Shown: positions 35,157 to 44,835, counted from the stretch's first letter. The stretch is 64,000 nt of DNA from Flavobacterium sp. LC2016-13 (GCF_009707955.1 NZ_WMDQ01000003.1:310001-374000), one strand, 5' to 3'. The notes: a model not told the origin generated them from the letters alone. Program-made: numbers and translations.

Positions 35157-37367
35157 TTATGCTTTTGCCGTAGATACATCTAAAATCTTATCTAATGTAA
35201 TTGGCAAATCGCGAACACGTTTTCCGGTCGCATTAAAAACGGCATTTGCAATTGCAGGCGCCATTCCTACCAAAGCAGTTTCTCCAAGTCCTTTTGTCCC
35301 CATCGGGTTACTGACAGGATCTTTTTTATTGACAAAAAATACTTCCTGTTTTTCAATATCGGCATTGACCGGAACATGATAATCTGCAAAATTATTATTT
35401 ATCGGACGACCAAAACGATGATCTATTTCCAAGGCTTCCATTAATCCCATTCCGATTCCGCCAACTGCACCTCCAAACATTTGTCCTGCCGAAGTTTTTT
35501 GGTTAATTACAGTTCCAATATCTGCACAGGAAACAACATGGGCAATTCTGATTTTACCTAAATTCGGATTCACTAATACTTTTACAAAATGTACAGAGAA
35601 AGAATAAATTGAATATTTCTTGGCTTCTTCTGTTCCTTTTGATTCTTTTTCTACAGCCAGTTCTTCTAATTTATTATCATTTAATAATGAAATTAAAGAA
35701 ACCGTTTTAGCGCTGTTTTTGGTAGAAGTAATCGAACCATTGGCAAAAGCTAAATCTGTAACCGGAATATTTTTAAAATTCTGGTTTTCAGTCGCAAGTC
35801 CAAGTGCTTTACTAATCAATAAATTACAGGCATCATGCACCGCAGAACCTACAGATGACGTTGTTGCAGAACCACCTTGTGTTGGTCCTTTTGGCAGGCC
35901 GCTTTTACCCATTTCAATTACCACATTTTCAGCAGGAATTCCTGTTATTTCAGCTCCAATTGCCGTCATCATTGTTGCCGTTCCCGGTCCCATATCGTTA
36001 ACACTGCATTGCAAAACCAAAGTTCCGTCTAATAAAAATTTGGCCTTTACAGTACTTGAATTTCTATAAGAACCAAAAGTTCCAGTTCCCATTCCGTAAC
36101 CTACAAGCCATTCGCCTTCACGAACACTTCCCGGTTTATTATTTCGGTTTTTCCAGCCAATACGTTCCATTCCCGCTTCATAGCAATCTAAAAGATATTT
36201 GCTGCTCCACGGTTTATTTTGTTCCAGATCTTTTTCGGCATAATTACGTTTACGAAACTCAATCGGATCCATATCTAATTTATACGCTAATTCATCCATG
36301 GCACTTTCTAAGGCAAAAGAACCCGTTGCTTCTCCAGGACCGCGCATCCAGATTGGTGTACAAGTATCTAAAGGCACAATACGATATCGGGTAGAAACAT
36401 TATCGCAGTTATAAATAAATCGCGACATGTTTACAGTACCTTCCATAAAATCTTCATAACTCGAAGTCATTGCGACCGCTTCATGCGTTAATCCGGTTAG
36501 TTTACCATCTTTCGTGGCTCCTAAACCCATTTTTTGAATCGTATAAGGTCTAAACCCAACATTGGTAAACATTTGTTCTCTATGCAAAACCAACTTTACA
36601 GGTCGGTTTAATTTTTTTGCACCAATAAGTGCAGCAATTTCGTATGGCCAAGTGTGTAAACCCATTCCAAAAGCGCCTCCAAGATATTCAGAATTTACAG
36701 AAACATCTTCAGCAGGAATTCCAAAAACACCAGCTACGCTTCTGCGAGTTCCCTCAACACCCTGGCTTTTGGTAAATAAACTCGGTTTATTTCCATCCCA
36801 TTTTGCAATAATATTCGCCAACTCCATCGGGTTATGAACTTCTGTCGGAATCGTATATTCTTGTTCTAAAACAACTTCGGCATTTTTATAACCATCCTGA
36901 ACACCTCTATGGTAATCATTGCCTTTATCTGTGTCTATTTTTTTCTCTTTGTCTTTCGCTTTATTAAGATCTGTGGTATGTTCTTCTTTTAAATATTCAG
37001 CTTTAATAAGACTCGCCGCATATTGCATTCTTTCGAACGTATCTGCAATTACAAGCGCAATTGGCTGATCGTAATACAATATAGAATCATCTTTGAAAAC
37101 CTGAAGCGGCTGACCAAAATTGCGTTTGTCTTTTGCTTTTTCGTATCCAACTGGTTTATCTACATTAAGATGTGTAATTACGGCTAAAACTCCCGGCGCC
37201 CATTCGGCTTTTTTAGTATCGATAGATTTAATTCGTCCTTTTGCAATTGTGCTTCCAACCAAACATGCATAAACAACACCAGGTGTTTTATACTCGGCAG
37301 AATAGGTTGCAGAACCTGTTACTTTAGCAAATCCGTCAACTCTGTTTATATTACTTGTCTTGCTCAT
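35157..37367 (-). CDS. paoC: Molybdopterin-binding large subunit of a PaoABC/xanthine-dehydrogenase-type oxidoreductase
   Basis: 736 residues. The protein shows the aldehyde oxidase/xanthine dehydrogenase folds: an N-terminal hammerhead domain (VTGSATYSAEYKTPG) then two molybdenum-cofactor domains (GGAFGMGLHTWPYE, WMRGPGEATGSFALESAMDELAYKL, PTQGGSATTSSVGSAV). The catalytic Glu696 lies in GTKGLGETALVG near the C-terminus. It hydroxylates aldehydes or N-heterocycles at the molybdenum centre. It is the last of three genes, 8 bp after the FAD subunit. The size and the company of a 4Fe-4S FAD subunit fit periplasmic PaoC better than cytoplasmic xanthine dehydrogenase. Confidence 0.9.
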   Translation of the reverse strand: MSKTSNINRVDGFAKVTGSATYSAEYKTPGVVYACLVGSTIAKGRIKSIDTKKAEWAPGVLAVITHLNVDKPVGYEKAKDKRNFGQPLQVFKDDSILYYDQPIALVIADTFERMQYAASLIKAEYLKEEHTTDLNKAKDKEKKIDTDKGNDYHRGVQDGYKNAEVVLEQEYTIPTEVHNPMELANIIAKWDGNKPSLFTKSQGVEGTRRSVAGVFGIPAEDVSVNSEYLGGAFGMGLHTWPYEIAALIGAKKLNRPVKLVLHREQMFTNVGFRPYTIQKMGLGATKDGKLTGLTHEAVAMTSSYEDFMEGTVNMSRFIYNCDNVSTRYRIVPLDTCTPIWMRGPGEATGSFALESAMDELAYKLDMDPIEFRKRNYAEKDLEQNKPWSSKYLLDCYEAGMERIGWKNRNNKPGSVREGEWLVGYGMGTGTFGSYRNSSTVKAKFLLDGTLVLQCSVNDMGPGTATMMTAIGAEITGIPAENVVIEMGKSGLPKGPTQGGSATTSSVGSAVHDACNLLISKALGLATENQNFKNIPVTDLAFANGSITSTKNSAKTVSLISLLNDNKLEELAVEKESKGTEEAKKYSIYSFSVHFVKVLVNPNLGKIRIAHVVSCADIGTVINQKTSAGQMFGGAVGGIGMGLMEALEIDHRFGRPINNNFADYHVPVNADIEKQEVFFVNKKDPVSNPMGTKGLGETALVGMAPAIANAVFNATGKRVRDLPITLDKILDVSTAKA

Positions 37368-37375
37368 AATTCGAA

Positions 37376-38356
37376 TTATTTAGATGCTGCTATTGTTAAT
37401 GCTTCTGTGATGGCGTTTGGTCCGAGTGTCAATTTAAAATCATTGTCACCGTAACTTCTTGCGCCTTTCATAGCCAGGTCTGCTGCTTGTTTAAAAATAG
37501 TTTCAGAAACTGTTTTCCCTTTCAAAAATTCTTCTGCTTCAGTCAATCGCCAAGGTTTATGTGCCACGCCGCCCATCGCAAGTCTGGCATTATTTATTGT
37601 GTTGTTTTGAATATCTAAAGCAACGGCCACAGAGATTAATGCAAAAGCATAACTGCTTCGGTCACGTACTTTTAAATAATGAATGTTTTTGGTGAAATTA
37701 TTATCCGGAATTTCTACTGAAGTAATGAGTTCTTTATTTTGAAGCGTGTTGTCTTTTTCCGGTGTATTTCCCGGAAGGCGATGAAAATCTGTAAACTTAA
37801 TTTCTCTTTTTCCTTTCGGGCCTTCCACTAAAACTGTCGCGTCTAATGCTGCAAGTGCCACACACATATCACTTGGATGAACGGCAATACAGCTATCAGA
37901 AGCACCAAAAATAGCATGCATTCTGTTTGAACCTCCAATTGCGCCACAGCCACTTTTAGGAACACGTTTATTGCATGGCATATCTGTATTATAAAAATAC
38001 GAACAACGTGTACGTTGTAACATATTTCCGCCCACAGTCGCCATGTGTCTTATTTGTTGAGAAGCTCCGGCCGCTAAAGCCAAAGCTAACAAAGGATGTT
38101 TTTCTTTGATTGATTTATCTTCGGCAACCTGACTATTTTTTGCCAATGCGCCTATAGAAACTTTTCCGGTCAGGAATTCAATTTTCTTTAAATCTAAACC
38201 CGTAATATCTACAAGTTTGTCCGGAGCAACCACGTTTTTTTTCATCAAATCAACTAGGTTTGTTCCGCCCGCAATAAACATGGCTGAATTTTCCTTGTTA
38301 ATACTGGAAACGGCTGAACCGGATGATAATGCTCTGATTATTTGAAAGTTTTTCAT
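37376..38356 (-). CDS. paoB: FAD-binding, 4Fe-4S-containing medium subunit (PaoB-type)
   Basis: 326 residues of the CO dehydrogenase flavoprotein-like family. FAD-binding landmarks are FIAGGTNLVDLMK and ATVGGNMLQRT. It carries four spaced cysteines, Cys118, Cys128, Cys137 and Cys156 (RTRCSYF, MPCNKR, SGCGAIGG, DSCIAVHPSDM). This insertion holds a 4Fe-4S cluster in E. coli PaoB and is missing from ordinary xanthine dehydrogenase FAD subunits. It relays electrons from the molybdenum subunit to FAD. Its start overlaps the stop of the 2Fe-2S gene by four bases (ATGA). Confidence 0.9.
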   Translation of the reverse strand: MKNFQIIRALSSGSAVSSINKENSAMFIAGGTNLVDLMKKNVVAPDKLVDITGLDLKKIEFLTGKVSIGALAKNSQVAEDKSIKEKHPLLALALAAGASQQIRHMATVGGNMLQRTRCSYFYNTDMPCNKRVPKSGCGAIGGSNRMHAIFGASDSCIAVHPSDMCVALAALDATVLVEGPKGKREIKFTDFHRLPGNTPEKDNTLQNKELITSVEIPDNNFTKNIHYLKVRDRSSYAFALISVAVALDIQNNTINNARLAMGGVAHKPWRLTEAEEFLKGKTVSETIFKQAADLAMKGARSYGDNDFKLTLGPNAITEALTIAASK

Positions 38357-38991
38357 AATTCCTTCCCTCCTTCCTTAACTTCGGTAATGGCATCAACAAT
38401 GTTATGATAAGCTCCGCATCTGCAAATATTACCACTCATATATTCTTTAATTTCTTCTCTGCTGTTAGCGTGTCCTTCTTTAATACAGGCAATTCCCGAC
38501 ATAATTTGTCCGGGCGTGCAATATCCGCATTGAAAACCGTCATTTTTAATGAAAGCTTCCTGCATTGGGTGTAATTTTTTTCCTTTGGATAATCCTTCGA
38601 TGGTCGTAACCTGTGCATTTTGCTGCATTGATGCCAAAGTTAAACACGACAAAATTCGGGTTCCGTTTACATGAACCGTGCAAGCACCGCATTGGCCGTG
38701 ATCGCAACCTTTTTTTGTTCCTGTTAACTGTAAATTTTCTCTAAGTAAATCGAGTAAAGTTGTTCTTGGCTCAATGTTAAGATCGTGCTTTTTGCCATTT
38801 ATTTCAATAGAAAGTGGAACTGTTTCTAAATATTCAGCTATTTTTTCATCCCATTTATTCTCTGACGCCATCACCAAAGAAGGCGGTGTCAGGGCGAGAG
38901 CGGTAAAAAGTCCTGATTTTTTTATAAAGTCACGACGAGAATTCGACTCGTCTTCTGTTGCTTTATGGTTGATTGTTTTTTTAGCAGCCAT
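38353..38991 (-). CDS. paoA: 2Fe-2S small subunit with Tat signal (PaoA-type)
   Basis: 212 residues. The N-terminus has the twin-arginine motif SRRDFIKKSG and a hydrophobic stretch ending SLVMA, so the complex is probably exported folded, by the Tat route. The plant-type cluster ligands are CDHGQCGAC plus a Cys in RILSC. The second, xanthine-dehydrogenase type cluster uses CGYC and CRC (GYCTPGQIMSG, SGNICRCGAY). It is first in the operon and carries the two other subunits with it in the usual model. Confidence 0.92.
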   Translation of the reverse strand: MAAKKTINHKATEDESNSRRDFIKKSGLFTALALTPPSLVMASENKWDEKIAEYLETVPLSIEINGKKHDLNIEPRTTLLDLLRENLQLTGTKKGCDHGQCGACTVHVNGTRILSCLTLASMQQNAQVTTIEGLSKGKKLHPMQEAFIKNDGFQCGYCTPGQIMSGIACIKEGHANSREEIKEYMSGNICRCGAYHNIVDAITEVKEGGKEL

Positions 38992-39166
38992 TCATTTCTG
39001 TATTAAATTAGCAAATCAATCTAGGTAATCCTAACAAATTTAACGATCTTAGATGAGAAAAAGTTATAAAATTCACACCAAAACCTTATTTAGAATAATT
39101 TCAATTGAGAGAAATACTATTACATTAAAATTCTAAATTGTAATTTTACAAGACTAAGTCTTAATT

Positions 39167-40303
39167 ATGCCTCATCAACCCATTATATATCTCGATAATA
39201 ATGCAACTACACGCGTTGATGAACGTGTTTTAGCAGTTATGCTTCCGTATTTTACAGAAAATTATGCGAATGCCAGCAGTAGCCATTTAGCAGGATTAAC
39301 AGTAAATGAAGCTGTAGAAAATGCTGCCTGGCAAACTGCAAATTTAATTGGGGCTAATGAAGATGAAATCATATTTACTTCCGGAGCTACAGAAGCTATT
39401 AATTTAGCGATAAAAGGACTTTCTAATCAGGATAAAAAACATATTATTACAGTTGCCACTGAACACAAAGCGGTCTTGGAAACCTGTCACTATATGGAGA
39501 CAATTGGGTTTGATGTGACGTATTTGCCTGTTGCTTCTGACGGACTTTTAGATCTTCATCTTTTAAACGAATCAGTTACAGATAAAACACTGATTATCAT
39601 TATAATGAAATCAAATAATGAAATTGGTGTCATGCAGGATATTAAATCAATTTCTGCCATAGCGCATGCTAAAAATGTGTTGCTTATGTGTGATGCAACT
39701 CAGGCTGTTGGAAAAATTCCTTTGGATGTAAAAAAACTTGGAATTGATTTTTTAGTTCTTTCTGCACATAAATTTTACGGACCAAAAGGTGTTGGTGCTT
39801 TATACATTTCTTCATCTTTAAAAGTAAAACCGGAAACTCAATTGCACGGCGGCGGACAACAACGAAAATTACGCAGCGGAACGCTAAATGTTTCTGGAAT
39901 TATTGGCTTAGGTAAAGCTTGCGAAATTGCTGAAAATGAATTAGAAAGCGATCAAAAAAGAATAACTGAATTACGAGATAAACTTGAAAAAGGTTTATTG
40001 CAAATTGAAGGTTCTTTTGTAAATGGAAATACGCAAAACAGAATTTACAATACTTGCAACATTTGTTTTCCGGGAGTTAATTCTGAAAGGTTGATTATTG
40101 CGTTACAGAATATTGCCGTTTCTAACGGATCTTCGTGTTCTGCGGTAACTTCAGAACCTTCGCATGTATTAAAAGCTTTGGGATTATCTGATGAAGAAGC
40201 GCTGAGTTCGATTCGTTTTAGTTTGGGAAGGTTTACAACTTTAGATGAAATTGAAGAAACTATTCTAAGAGTTCATGATTTAGTTATTCAATTTAGGAAA
40301 TAA
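39167..40303 (+). CDS. Cysteine desulfurase (NifS-like), probably for molybdenum-cofactor sulfuration
   Basis: 378 residues, fold type I PLP enzyme. The cofactor lysine is Lys202 in LSAHKFYGPKG, and the catalytic cysteine is Cys324 in SNGSSCSAVTSEPSH. N-terminal IYLDNNATTRVDERV is typical of NifS/IscS. It removes sulfur from cysteine as a persulfide. It is divergent from paoABC, and its 3' end overlaps the 3' end of the convergent mocA-like gene by 11 bases. Because no Fe-S assembly genes are nearby, the terminal sulfur of the molybdenum cofactor is the more likely destination. Confidence 0.9.
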   Translation: MPHQPIIYLDNNATTRVDERVLAVMLPYFTENYANASSSHLAGLTVNEAVENAAWQTANLIGANEDEIIFTSGATEAINLAIKGLSNQDKKHIITVATEHKAVLETCHYMETIGFDVTYLPVASDGLLDLHLLNESVTDKTLIIIIMKSNNEIGVMQDIKSISAIAHAKNVLLMCDATQAVGKIPLDVKKLGIDFLVLSAHKFYGPKGVGALYISSSLKVKPETQLHGGGQQRKLRSGTLNVSGIIGLGKACEIAENELESDQKRITELRDKLEKGLLQIEGSFVNGNTQNRIYNTCNICFPGVNSERLIIALQNIAVSNGSSCSAVTSEPSHVLKALGLSDEEALSSIRFSLGRFTTLDEIEETILRVHDLVIQFRK

Positions 40304-40895
40304 GGTTATTATAATCTTCCGGAGTATCGATATCAATGTTTCCTTTTTCAAACGGAACCGAAACTGTATCTTCTAAAAATCTATTGATTATTTTTTTTGC
40401 TCCTTCCTGCCCTTTTAACGCTAACAATTCTTTAAAATATTTTTTATCGAAAAGTACAGGCGTTCCCAATGTTCCGGCGTAAGCAGAAGCTATAATTCCT
40501 TTGTTGTTTTTTTCGTATTGATCCATTAAATTTTCAAAAATAATATTTGAAACATACGGCTGATCGCAAACGGCAAAAATACATTTTTCAATTTGCGGAT
40601 ATTCCAATAATAAATCACTTAATCCTTTTGCTATTGATGATGACATTCCAATTTCCCAATCCGGATTATAGCTTATTTTGATTTCATCTGTTTTGATTTC
40701 TTCTTTTATCAATGCATGATTTGAACCTGTTACAACAATAAGTATTGCGTTTCGAATTAACGATGCTTCTTTTATTGTGTTTTTTAAAAGTGTTGTGTTT
40801 TTATAAGCCAACAACTGTTTGGGCTGTCCTAATCTCGCAGAACTTCCTGCAGCCAAAATAACGATGCCCGTTTTATTTAAGATGTCATCTTTCAT
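40293..40895 (-). CDS. mocA: MocA-like molybdenum cofactor cytidylyltransferase
   Basis: 200 residues, nucleotidyltransferase fold with the binding loop LAAGSSARLGQPKQLL at the N-terminus. GSNHALIKEEI, CDQPYVS and DIDTPEDYNNL are further family landmarks. MocA joins CTP to Mo-molybdopterin, giving the cytosine dinucleotide form used by Pao-type enzymes; this agrees with a PaoABC product next door. Its start overlaps the end of the xdhC-like gene by 11 bases, so the two are coupled. Confidence 0.85.
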   Translation of the reverse strand: MKDDILNKTGIVILAAGSSARLGQPKQLLAYKNTTLLKNTIKEASLIRNAILIVVTGSNHALIKEEIKTDEIKISYNPDWEIGMSSSIAKGLSDLLLEYPQIEKCIFAVCDQPYVSNIIFENLMDQYEKNNKGIIASAYAGTLGTPVLFDKKYFKELLALKGQEGAKKIINRFLEDTVSVPFEKGNIDIDTPEDYNNLIS

Positions 40896-42009
40896 AAACA
40901 GTTGTATTATGTATTTTTTCTGTTTTAAATTTTAAAGAAGTTCCTTTTCTGGCACTTATTACGGCTTTAATTTCAGCTATTATCGAAAGGGCAATTTCTT
41001 CTGATGTTTCAGCGCCAATATCAAGTCCGATTGGACCATAAATTCTGTTTAATTGTTCCTCATTAATCGTTATGCCTTCGTTTTGCAAATCATCGAGCAT
41101 TCGGTTTAATTTTGTTTTCGGACCAAGAATTCCAATGTAAGTACAATTTGTTTCTAACAGCAATTTTAGCATTGCTAAATCATATTTGTAATTGTGGGTT
41201 ATTAATACGAAATAAACCTGATCGTCAATTGTTATGTTTTCTAATAATTGTTCGGGTTTGCTAACAAATACTTGTTTTGCTTCGGGAAATCTCTTTTGTG
41301 TGGCGTGTGTGGCGCGGCCTTCTCCTACTGTAATTTCCCAGCCTAAAATTTCGGCCATTTTTGCAAGTGGCTGAACATCATTTCCTGCTCCGATAATAAC
41401 AATTGAAACGGGAGGATTTATATACTCTAAAAGTGCTTCGTTTTCGTTGTTGTCTTCTATTTTTTTTATGATTGAAGTTTTATACTGCAGTGTATCTTTT
41501 ACCTCCGAAAAAATATTCAATGCGATATCATTTTGAAATAAAAAGGGCTGGTTTTCTCTATAAAATAATATGGTTCCAATTTGTGCTGCATTTCTTTTTA
41601 AGGAAAATAAAGTTCCGACAACTGCTCCTTTTCGCTCCCATTTTAATTCTTGTAAAAGCTTTATCGGATTATTTTGAATATTATCATCAATATACTCAAA
41701 CAGAATATGTACGATGCCGTTACAGCCTAATTGCAAGCCAACTTCACTATCATTTTCATTACTTGTATTATATGTAATGAGTTTATTTTGCTGTTGATTT
41801 ATAGCGAGTAAAGCTTTTCGTAACGCATCGCCTTCTAAACAACCTCCGCTGATAGCTCCTGTCAGGTTTCCATCTTCGGTAACGAGCATGCGTGCTCCGG
41901 GCTGGCGATAAGAAGATCCTTCTACTTTGACAACGGTGGCAAGAGCGGTCTTTTTATTGGCTTTTTTTGCTTCTGAATATGCTCTTAGAATTTCTGTAAT
42001 TTCCCTCAT
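40885..42009 (-). CDS. xdhC: XdhC-family molybdenum-enzyme maturation protein
   Basis: 374 residues. The N-terminal XdhC/CoxI domain has KVEGSSYRQPGARMLV and SGGCLEGDALRKA with its conserved Cys. The C-terminal Rossmann-like half begins with IVIIGAGNDVQPLAKMA and includes YIGILGPKTK and GPIGLDIGAETSEEIALSI. XdhC binds the molybdenum cofactor, protects its sulfur and inserts it into the oxidoreductase. With the NifS-like and MocA-like genes it forms a maturation set around paoABC. Confidence 0.9.
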   Translation of the reverse strand: MREITEILRAYSEAKKANKKTALATVVKVEGSSYRQPGARMLVTEDGNLTGAISGGCLEGDALRKALLAINQQQNKLITYNTSNENDSEVGLQLGCNGIVHILFEYIDDNIQNNPIKLLQELKWERKGAVVGTLFSLKRNAAQIGTILFYRENQPFLFQNDIALNIFSEVKDTLQYKTSIIKKIEDNNENEALLEYINPPVSIVIIGAGNDVQPLAKMAEILGWEITVGEGRATHATQKRFPEAKQVFVSKPEQLLENITIDDQVYFVLITHNYKYDLAMLKLLLETNCTYIGILGPKTKLNRMLDDLQNEGITINEEQLNRIYGPIGLDIGAETSEEIALSIIAEIKAVISARKGTSLKFKTEKIHNTTVYER

Positions 42010-42076
42010 AAGAATAAATACGATCAGCTTAAATAGTGCTGATTGTTTTTGATGTATTAAAAATAGAAAATATTAC

Positions 42077-42107
42077 AAACTTAATCGTATTGAATGCGAT
42101 TAAGTTT
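42077..42107. terminator. Inverted repeat, possible terminator of the NlpE-like gene
   Basis: AAACTTAATCG and CGATTAAGTTT are exact reverse complements with a 9-base loop. There is no strong T-run, so the terminator role is uncertain. Confidence 0.4.
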
Positions 42108-42158
42108 ATAATATTCGTATTTAAAAATTACATTTTATTCTTAAAATTATGGTGTGAA

Positions 42159-42638
42159 TTATTTTTTTAAGGTCAAAAAATAATTTAATTCTGATTTAAT
42201 GATTTCTCTTTTATTGGTTAAGAGATACATCTTTTTGGGATTTTCACTTTTGTATCCGTAATAAATTCGATCAGATTCCGGCTTGTCCCAATTAAGCACA
42301 TAAATTGTTCCGTCAGGATCGTTTTCTAATCCTCTTTCATAATTAAAGTTGCCTTTTTGAGTAAAGGTTTTTTCGGGTTGTTTTCCTTTATAAATAGTTG
42401 TCAATTCAAACTTATAACTTTCTATTGTTCCATCTCCTTGATAAATTTTCAATACCGTTTCAATTCCGCTACAATCAGCACAAGGCAAAAGACCTTCGTA
42501 AATATTTACTTTAATTAAGCTATCCTTTGCTATAACTGGGTTCTCTTTTGATAATGGTTTAATTATTTGCTCATTTTTTTTAGAATTACAGGAAATTAAT
42601 TGTCCTGCTACAGCAAATATAAGTACTAAATTTCTCAT
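42159..42638 (-). CDS. NlpE-like (copper-resistance N-terminal domain) lipoprotein
   Basis: 159 residues. The lipobox AGQLISC gives lipidated Cys17, followed by a charged linker. The domain begins with VNIYEGLLPCADCSGIETVLKIY, where the CxxC at LPCADC is the hallmark of the NlpE N-terminal domain. The rest (TTIYKGKQPEKTFTQKGNFNYE, GYKSENPKKMYLLTNKR) is the small barrel of that family. E. coli NlpE senses lipoprotein and surface stress; whether this one signals or binds metal is unknown. It is a single gene. Confidence 0.85.
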   Translation of the reverse strand: MRNLVLIFAVAGQLISCNSKKNEQIIKPLSKENPVIAKDSLIKVNIYEGLLPCADCSGIETVLKIYQGDGTIESYKFELTTIYKGKQPEKTFTQKGNFNYERGLENDPDGTIYVLNWDKPESDRIYYGYKSENPKKMYLLTNKREIIKSELNYFLTLKK

Positions 42639-42865
42639 GTTTTTCTACAAATATATTAAATATCTTACTAAATAATATTCTTCTGTATTTGATAACATTT
42701 GAAAGGATGAAATTACTATACAATTATTTAACATTAGCAACTTTAAAACAGGTAAAACTACGGTAAACCAAGACGTTAGCTTTTTTTAAATTCACTAAAT
42801 AATAAGAAACCATTTCTTATTATTGATTAAATAAGCTATTTAGGAACAATAAAAAAATTGATATT

Positions 42866-43399
42866 ATGAAAATAGGAATTATTGGAACCGGTTTTATTAC
42901 TTTAGACTATGCTCATAGAGCCGCTGAATCTGGACATGAAGTATTGATTAGTAATCCGCGTGGCACGAATACTTTAAAAGAAATTGCTCAAAAAATGGGC
43001 AAAAATGTAAAACTGGTAAGCACACAAGAAGCTGCTGAAGCCGAGATTATAATTCTTTTTATTCCGCGAGAAGATTTGGAAATTTCTATCGATAACTTGC
43101 CTGACATGACGGGAAAGACAATATTACACACAAACAATCCTATTTTTAACCTAAAATCTTTTTTATCTACTGTTTCAGGGCAATCGTCATGCGATCTTGT
43201 AACGTCTTTATTACCAGCTGCACATGTCGTAAAAATATTTAATGCAATAGAACAGCCAACAATTTCAAATGATAGAAAAACTCATGAAAAAACAAAAATA
43301 TTTTATGCCGGAGATAATCGAAGAGCAAAAAATAATGTGAAGGTATTTTTAGAAACGTTAAACTTTTCCGGAGTCGATCTCGCTGGTTACGTTAATTAA
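42866..43399 (+). CDS. NADPH-dependent F420 reductase-like / coenzyme-binding Rossmann protein
   Basis: 177 residues. The N-terminus KIGIIGTGFITLDYAHRAAESGHEV is a Rossmann dinucleotide site with GxGxxxxD wording, and SNPRG suggests NADP preference. LVSTQEAAEAEIIILFIP and VTSLLPAAHVVKIFNAIEQP match the F420-dependent NADP reductase family (PF03807). Only the coenzyme domain is present, as usual for the short members. The substrate is unknown. It is followed by the YegP-like gene. Confidence 0.8.
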   Translation: MKIGIIGTGFITLDYAHRAAESGHEVLISNPRGTNTLKEIAQKMGKNVKLVSTQEAAEAEIIILFIPREDLEISIDNLPDMTGKTILHTNNPIFNLKSFLSTVSGQSSCDLVTSLLPAAHVVKIFNAIEQPTISNDRKTHEKTKIFYAGDNRRAKNNVKVFLETLNFSGVDLAGYVN

Positions 43400-43502
43400 T
43401 TACTATAAAAACAATTATTTTTTTCTACAATATATTTTGTATAATGAAGTTTTGTATTTTTATAATGTAATAAATTCTAATACACAACCTAAACCAAAAA
43501 CT

Positions 43503-43835
43503 ATGGGAAAATTTGTAATTACTAAAAGAGCGAACGGAGAATTTCAATTTAATTTAAAAGCCGGAAATGGGCAAACTATTTTAACTAGTGAGGGTTATTC
43601 TTCAAAAGCTGGCGCTACGAATGGGATTGAATCTGTAAAAACGAATTCGCAGGATGATTCTCGTTTTGACAGAAAAGAATCTAGCAACGGAAAACCGTAT
43701 TTCAATTTAAAAGCTTCTAACGGTCAAATAATTGGTAATAGCGAAATGTATGAAAGTACTGCTGCCAGAGAAAACGGGATTGAATCAGTAAAAACAAATG
43801 CTCCGTCAGCAACTACAGATGATCAAACAGTATAG
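43503..43835 (+). CDS. YegP/DUF1508 family protein, two tandem repeats
   Basis: 110 residues from the ATG at 43503. The two halves repeat each other: FQFNLKAGNGQTILTSEGY...GIESVKTN and YFNLKASNGQIIGNSEMY...GIESVKTN, the standard duplicated DUF1508 layout. It is small, soluble and has no catalytic motif. The family is widespread and thought to be stress-related; function unknown. A terminator follows. Confidence 0.92.
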   Translation: MGKFVITKRANGEFQFNLKAGNGQTILTSEGYSSKAGATNGIESVKTNSQDDSRFDRKESSNGKPYFNLKASNGQIIGNSEMYESTAARENGIESVKTNAPSATTDDQTV

Positions 43836-43857
43836 ATAATCATAATATCATTTACAT

Positions 43858-43889
43858 AAAAAAGGTTCTGCGCAAGTAGAACCTTTTTT
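43858..43889. terminator. Rho-independent terminator between convergent genes
   Basis: AAAAAAGGTTCT and AGAACCTTTTTT form a 12-bp stem with an 8-base loop. The A- and T-runs on both sides let it work on both strands, for the YegP-like gene and the PorP gene. Confidence 0.9.
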
Positions 43890-43920
43890 GTTATAAGCTA
43901 TCGAGCCAGTATTTAAATCA

Positions 43921-44835
43921 TTAGAAGAATCTTGGCGTTACGAGTCTGGCTTTTGATTTCCTTATTAAGTCAAATCTTAAAAATAATTCATGAGAGCCTG
44001 AGTTATAATTTCCTATTCCTGTGGTATCATGATCGTATCCATACCCAATTTGTATTATGTCTGTAACCTGAAAACCGGCCAATGCACTTACAGCGGCATC
44101 CCAACGGTATGCTGCCCCAACGGTAAATTTATCGTTTATTAAAAAACTTGCGGATACATCTACTGAAATTGGCGCACCAAAAACGGCTTTTACCAAAGTC
44201 GCCGGTTTAAATTTTAAATTAGGATTTAGATTTAGTACATAACCTGCAATAATATAAAATTGTGATTTTGCCGAATAGACAGTTTCTTTAACATCATCAT
44301 AAAAATTGGTTTTTAATAATTTTGGAGATGATAAACCGATGTACCAATCAGGAGAATGTATGTAAAAACCAACGCCTACATTTGGCGAAAACTGAGACAT
44401 TTCTCCAACAAAATTCGGATCAGGATTTTCAGGATTTAACATGGAATAATCGACTGAAAAATTATCGAAACCGCCACAAATACCAAATGAATATTTTATA
44501 TCTGTGCCCCCTAAAATGGTATAAGCAAAATTTGCCATTAAGCCAATATTACTTGCAGGACCAATTTCATCATTTACGATATCCAAACCAATGCCATTGG
44601 CACCGGAACCAATTGGGGTCTGGATTGAAAAATTCATCGTTGTTGGTGCGCCATCCAAACCTACCCATTGCGTTCTGTATAAACCCATTGTTGTTGCTAC
44701 TTGTCTTGATCCTGTATAACCGGGATTAAAAGTCATAGTATTATACATATATTGCGAATATTGTGACTCTTGCTGTGCTGAGATACTAAATGTGCAAAAT
44801 AAAAATAACATTAAAAAGAGTAATTTATTCTTCAT
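43921..44835 (-). CDS. PorP/SprF family type IX secretion-associated outer-membrane protein
   Basis: 304 residues from the ATG at 44835, where the signal peptide MKNKLLFLMLFLFCTFSISAQ starts; an earlier in-frame start at 44916 is rejected. The first mature stretch QESQYSQYMYNTMTFNPGYTGSR is the signature of PorP/SprF. A series of amphipathic beta strands follows (VGLYRTQW..., IGYGYDHDTTGIG, SHELFLRF), consistent with a 14-strand outer-membrane barrel. Paralogues accompany large type IX secreted adhesins. No such adhesin is in this window, so this copy is an orphan here. Confidence 0.9.
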   Translation of the reverse strand: MKNKLLFLMLFLFCTFSISAQQESQYSQYMYNTMTFNPGYTGSRQVATTMGLYRTQWVGLDGAPTTMNFSIQTPIGSGANGIGLDIVNDEIGPASNIGLMANFAYTILGGTDIKYSFGICGGFDNFSVDYSMLNPENPDPNFVGEMSQFSPNVGVGFYIHSPDWYIGLSSPKLLKTNFYDDVKETVYSAKSQFYIIAGYVLNLNPNLKFKPATLVKAVFGAPISVDVSASFLINDKFTVGAAYRWDAAVSALAGFQVTDIIQIGYGYDHDTTGIGNYNSGSHELFLRFDLIRKSKARLVTPRFF

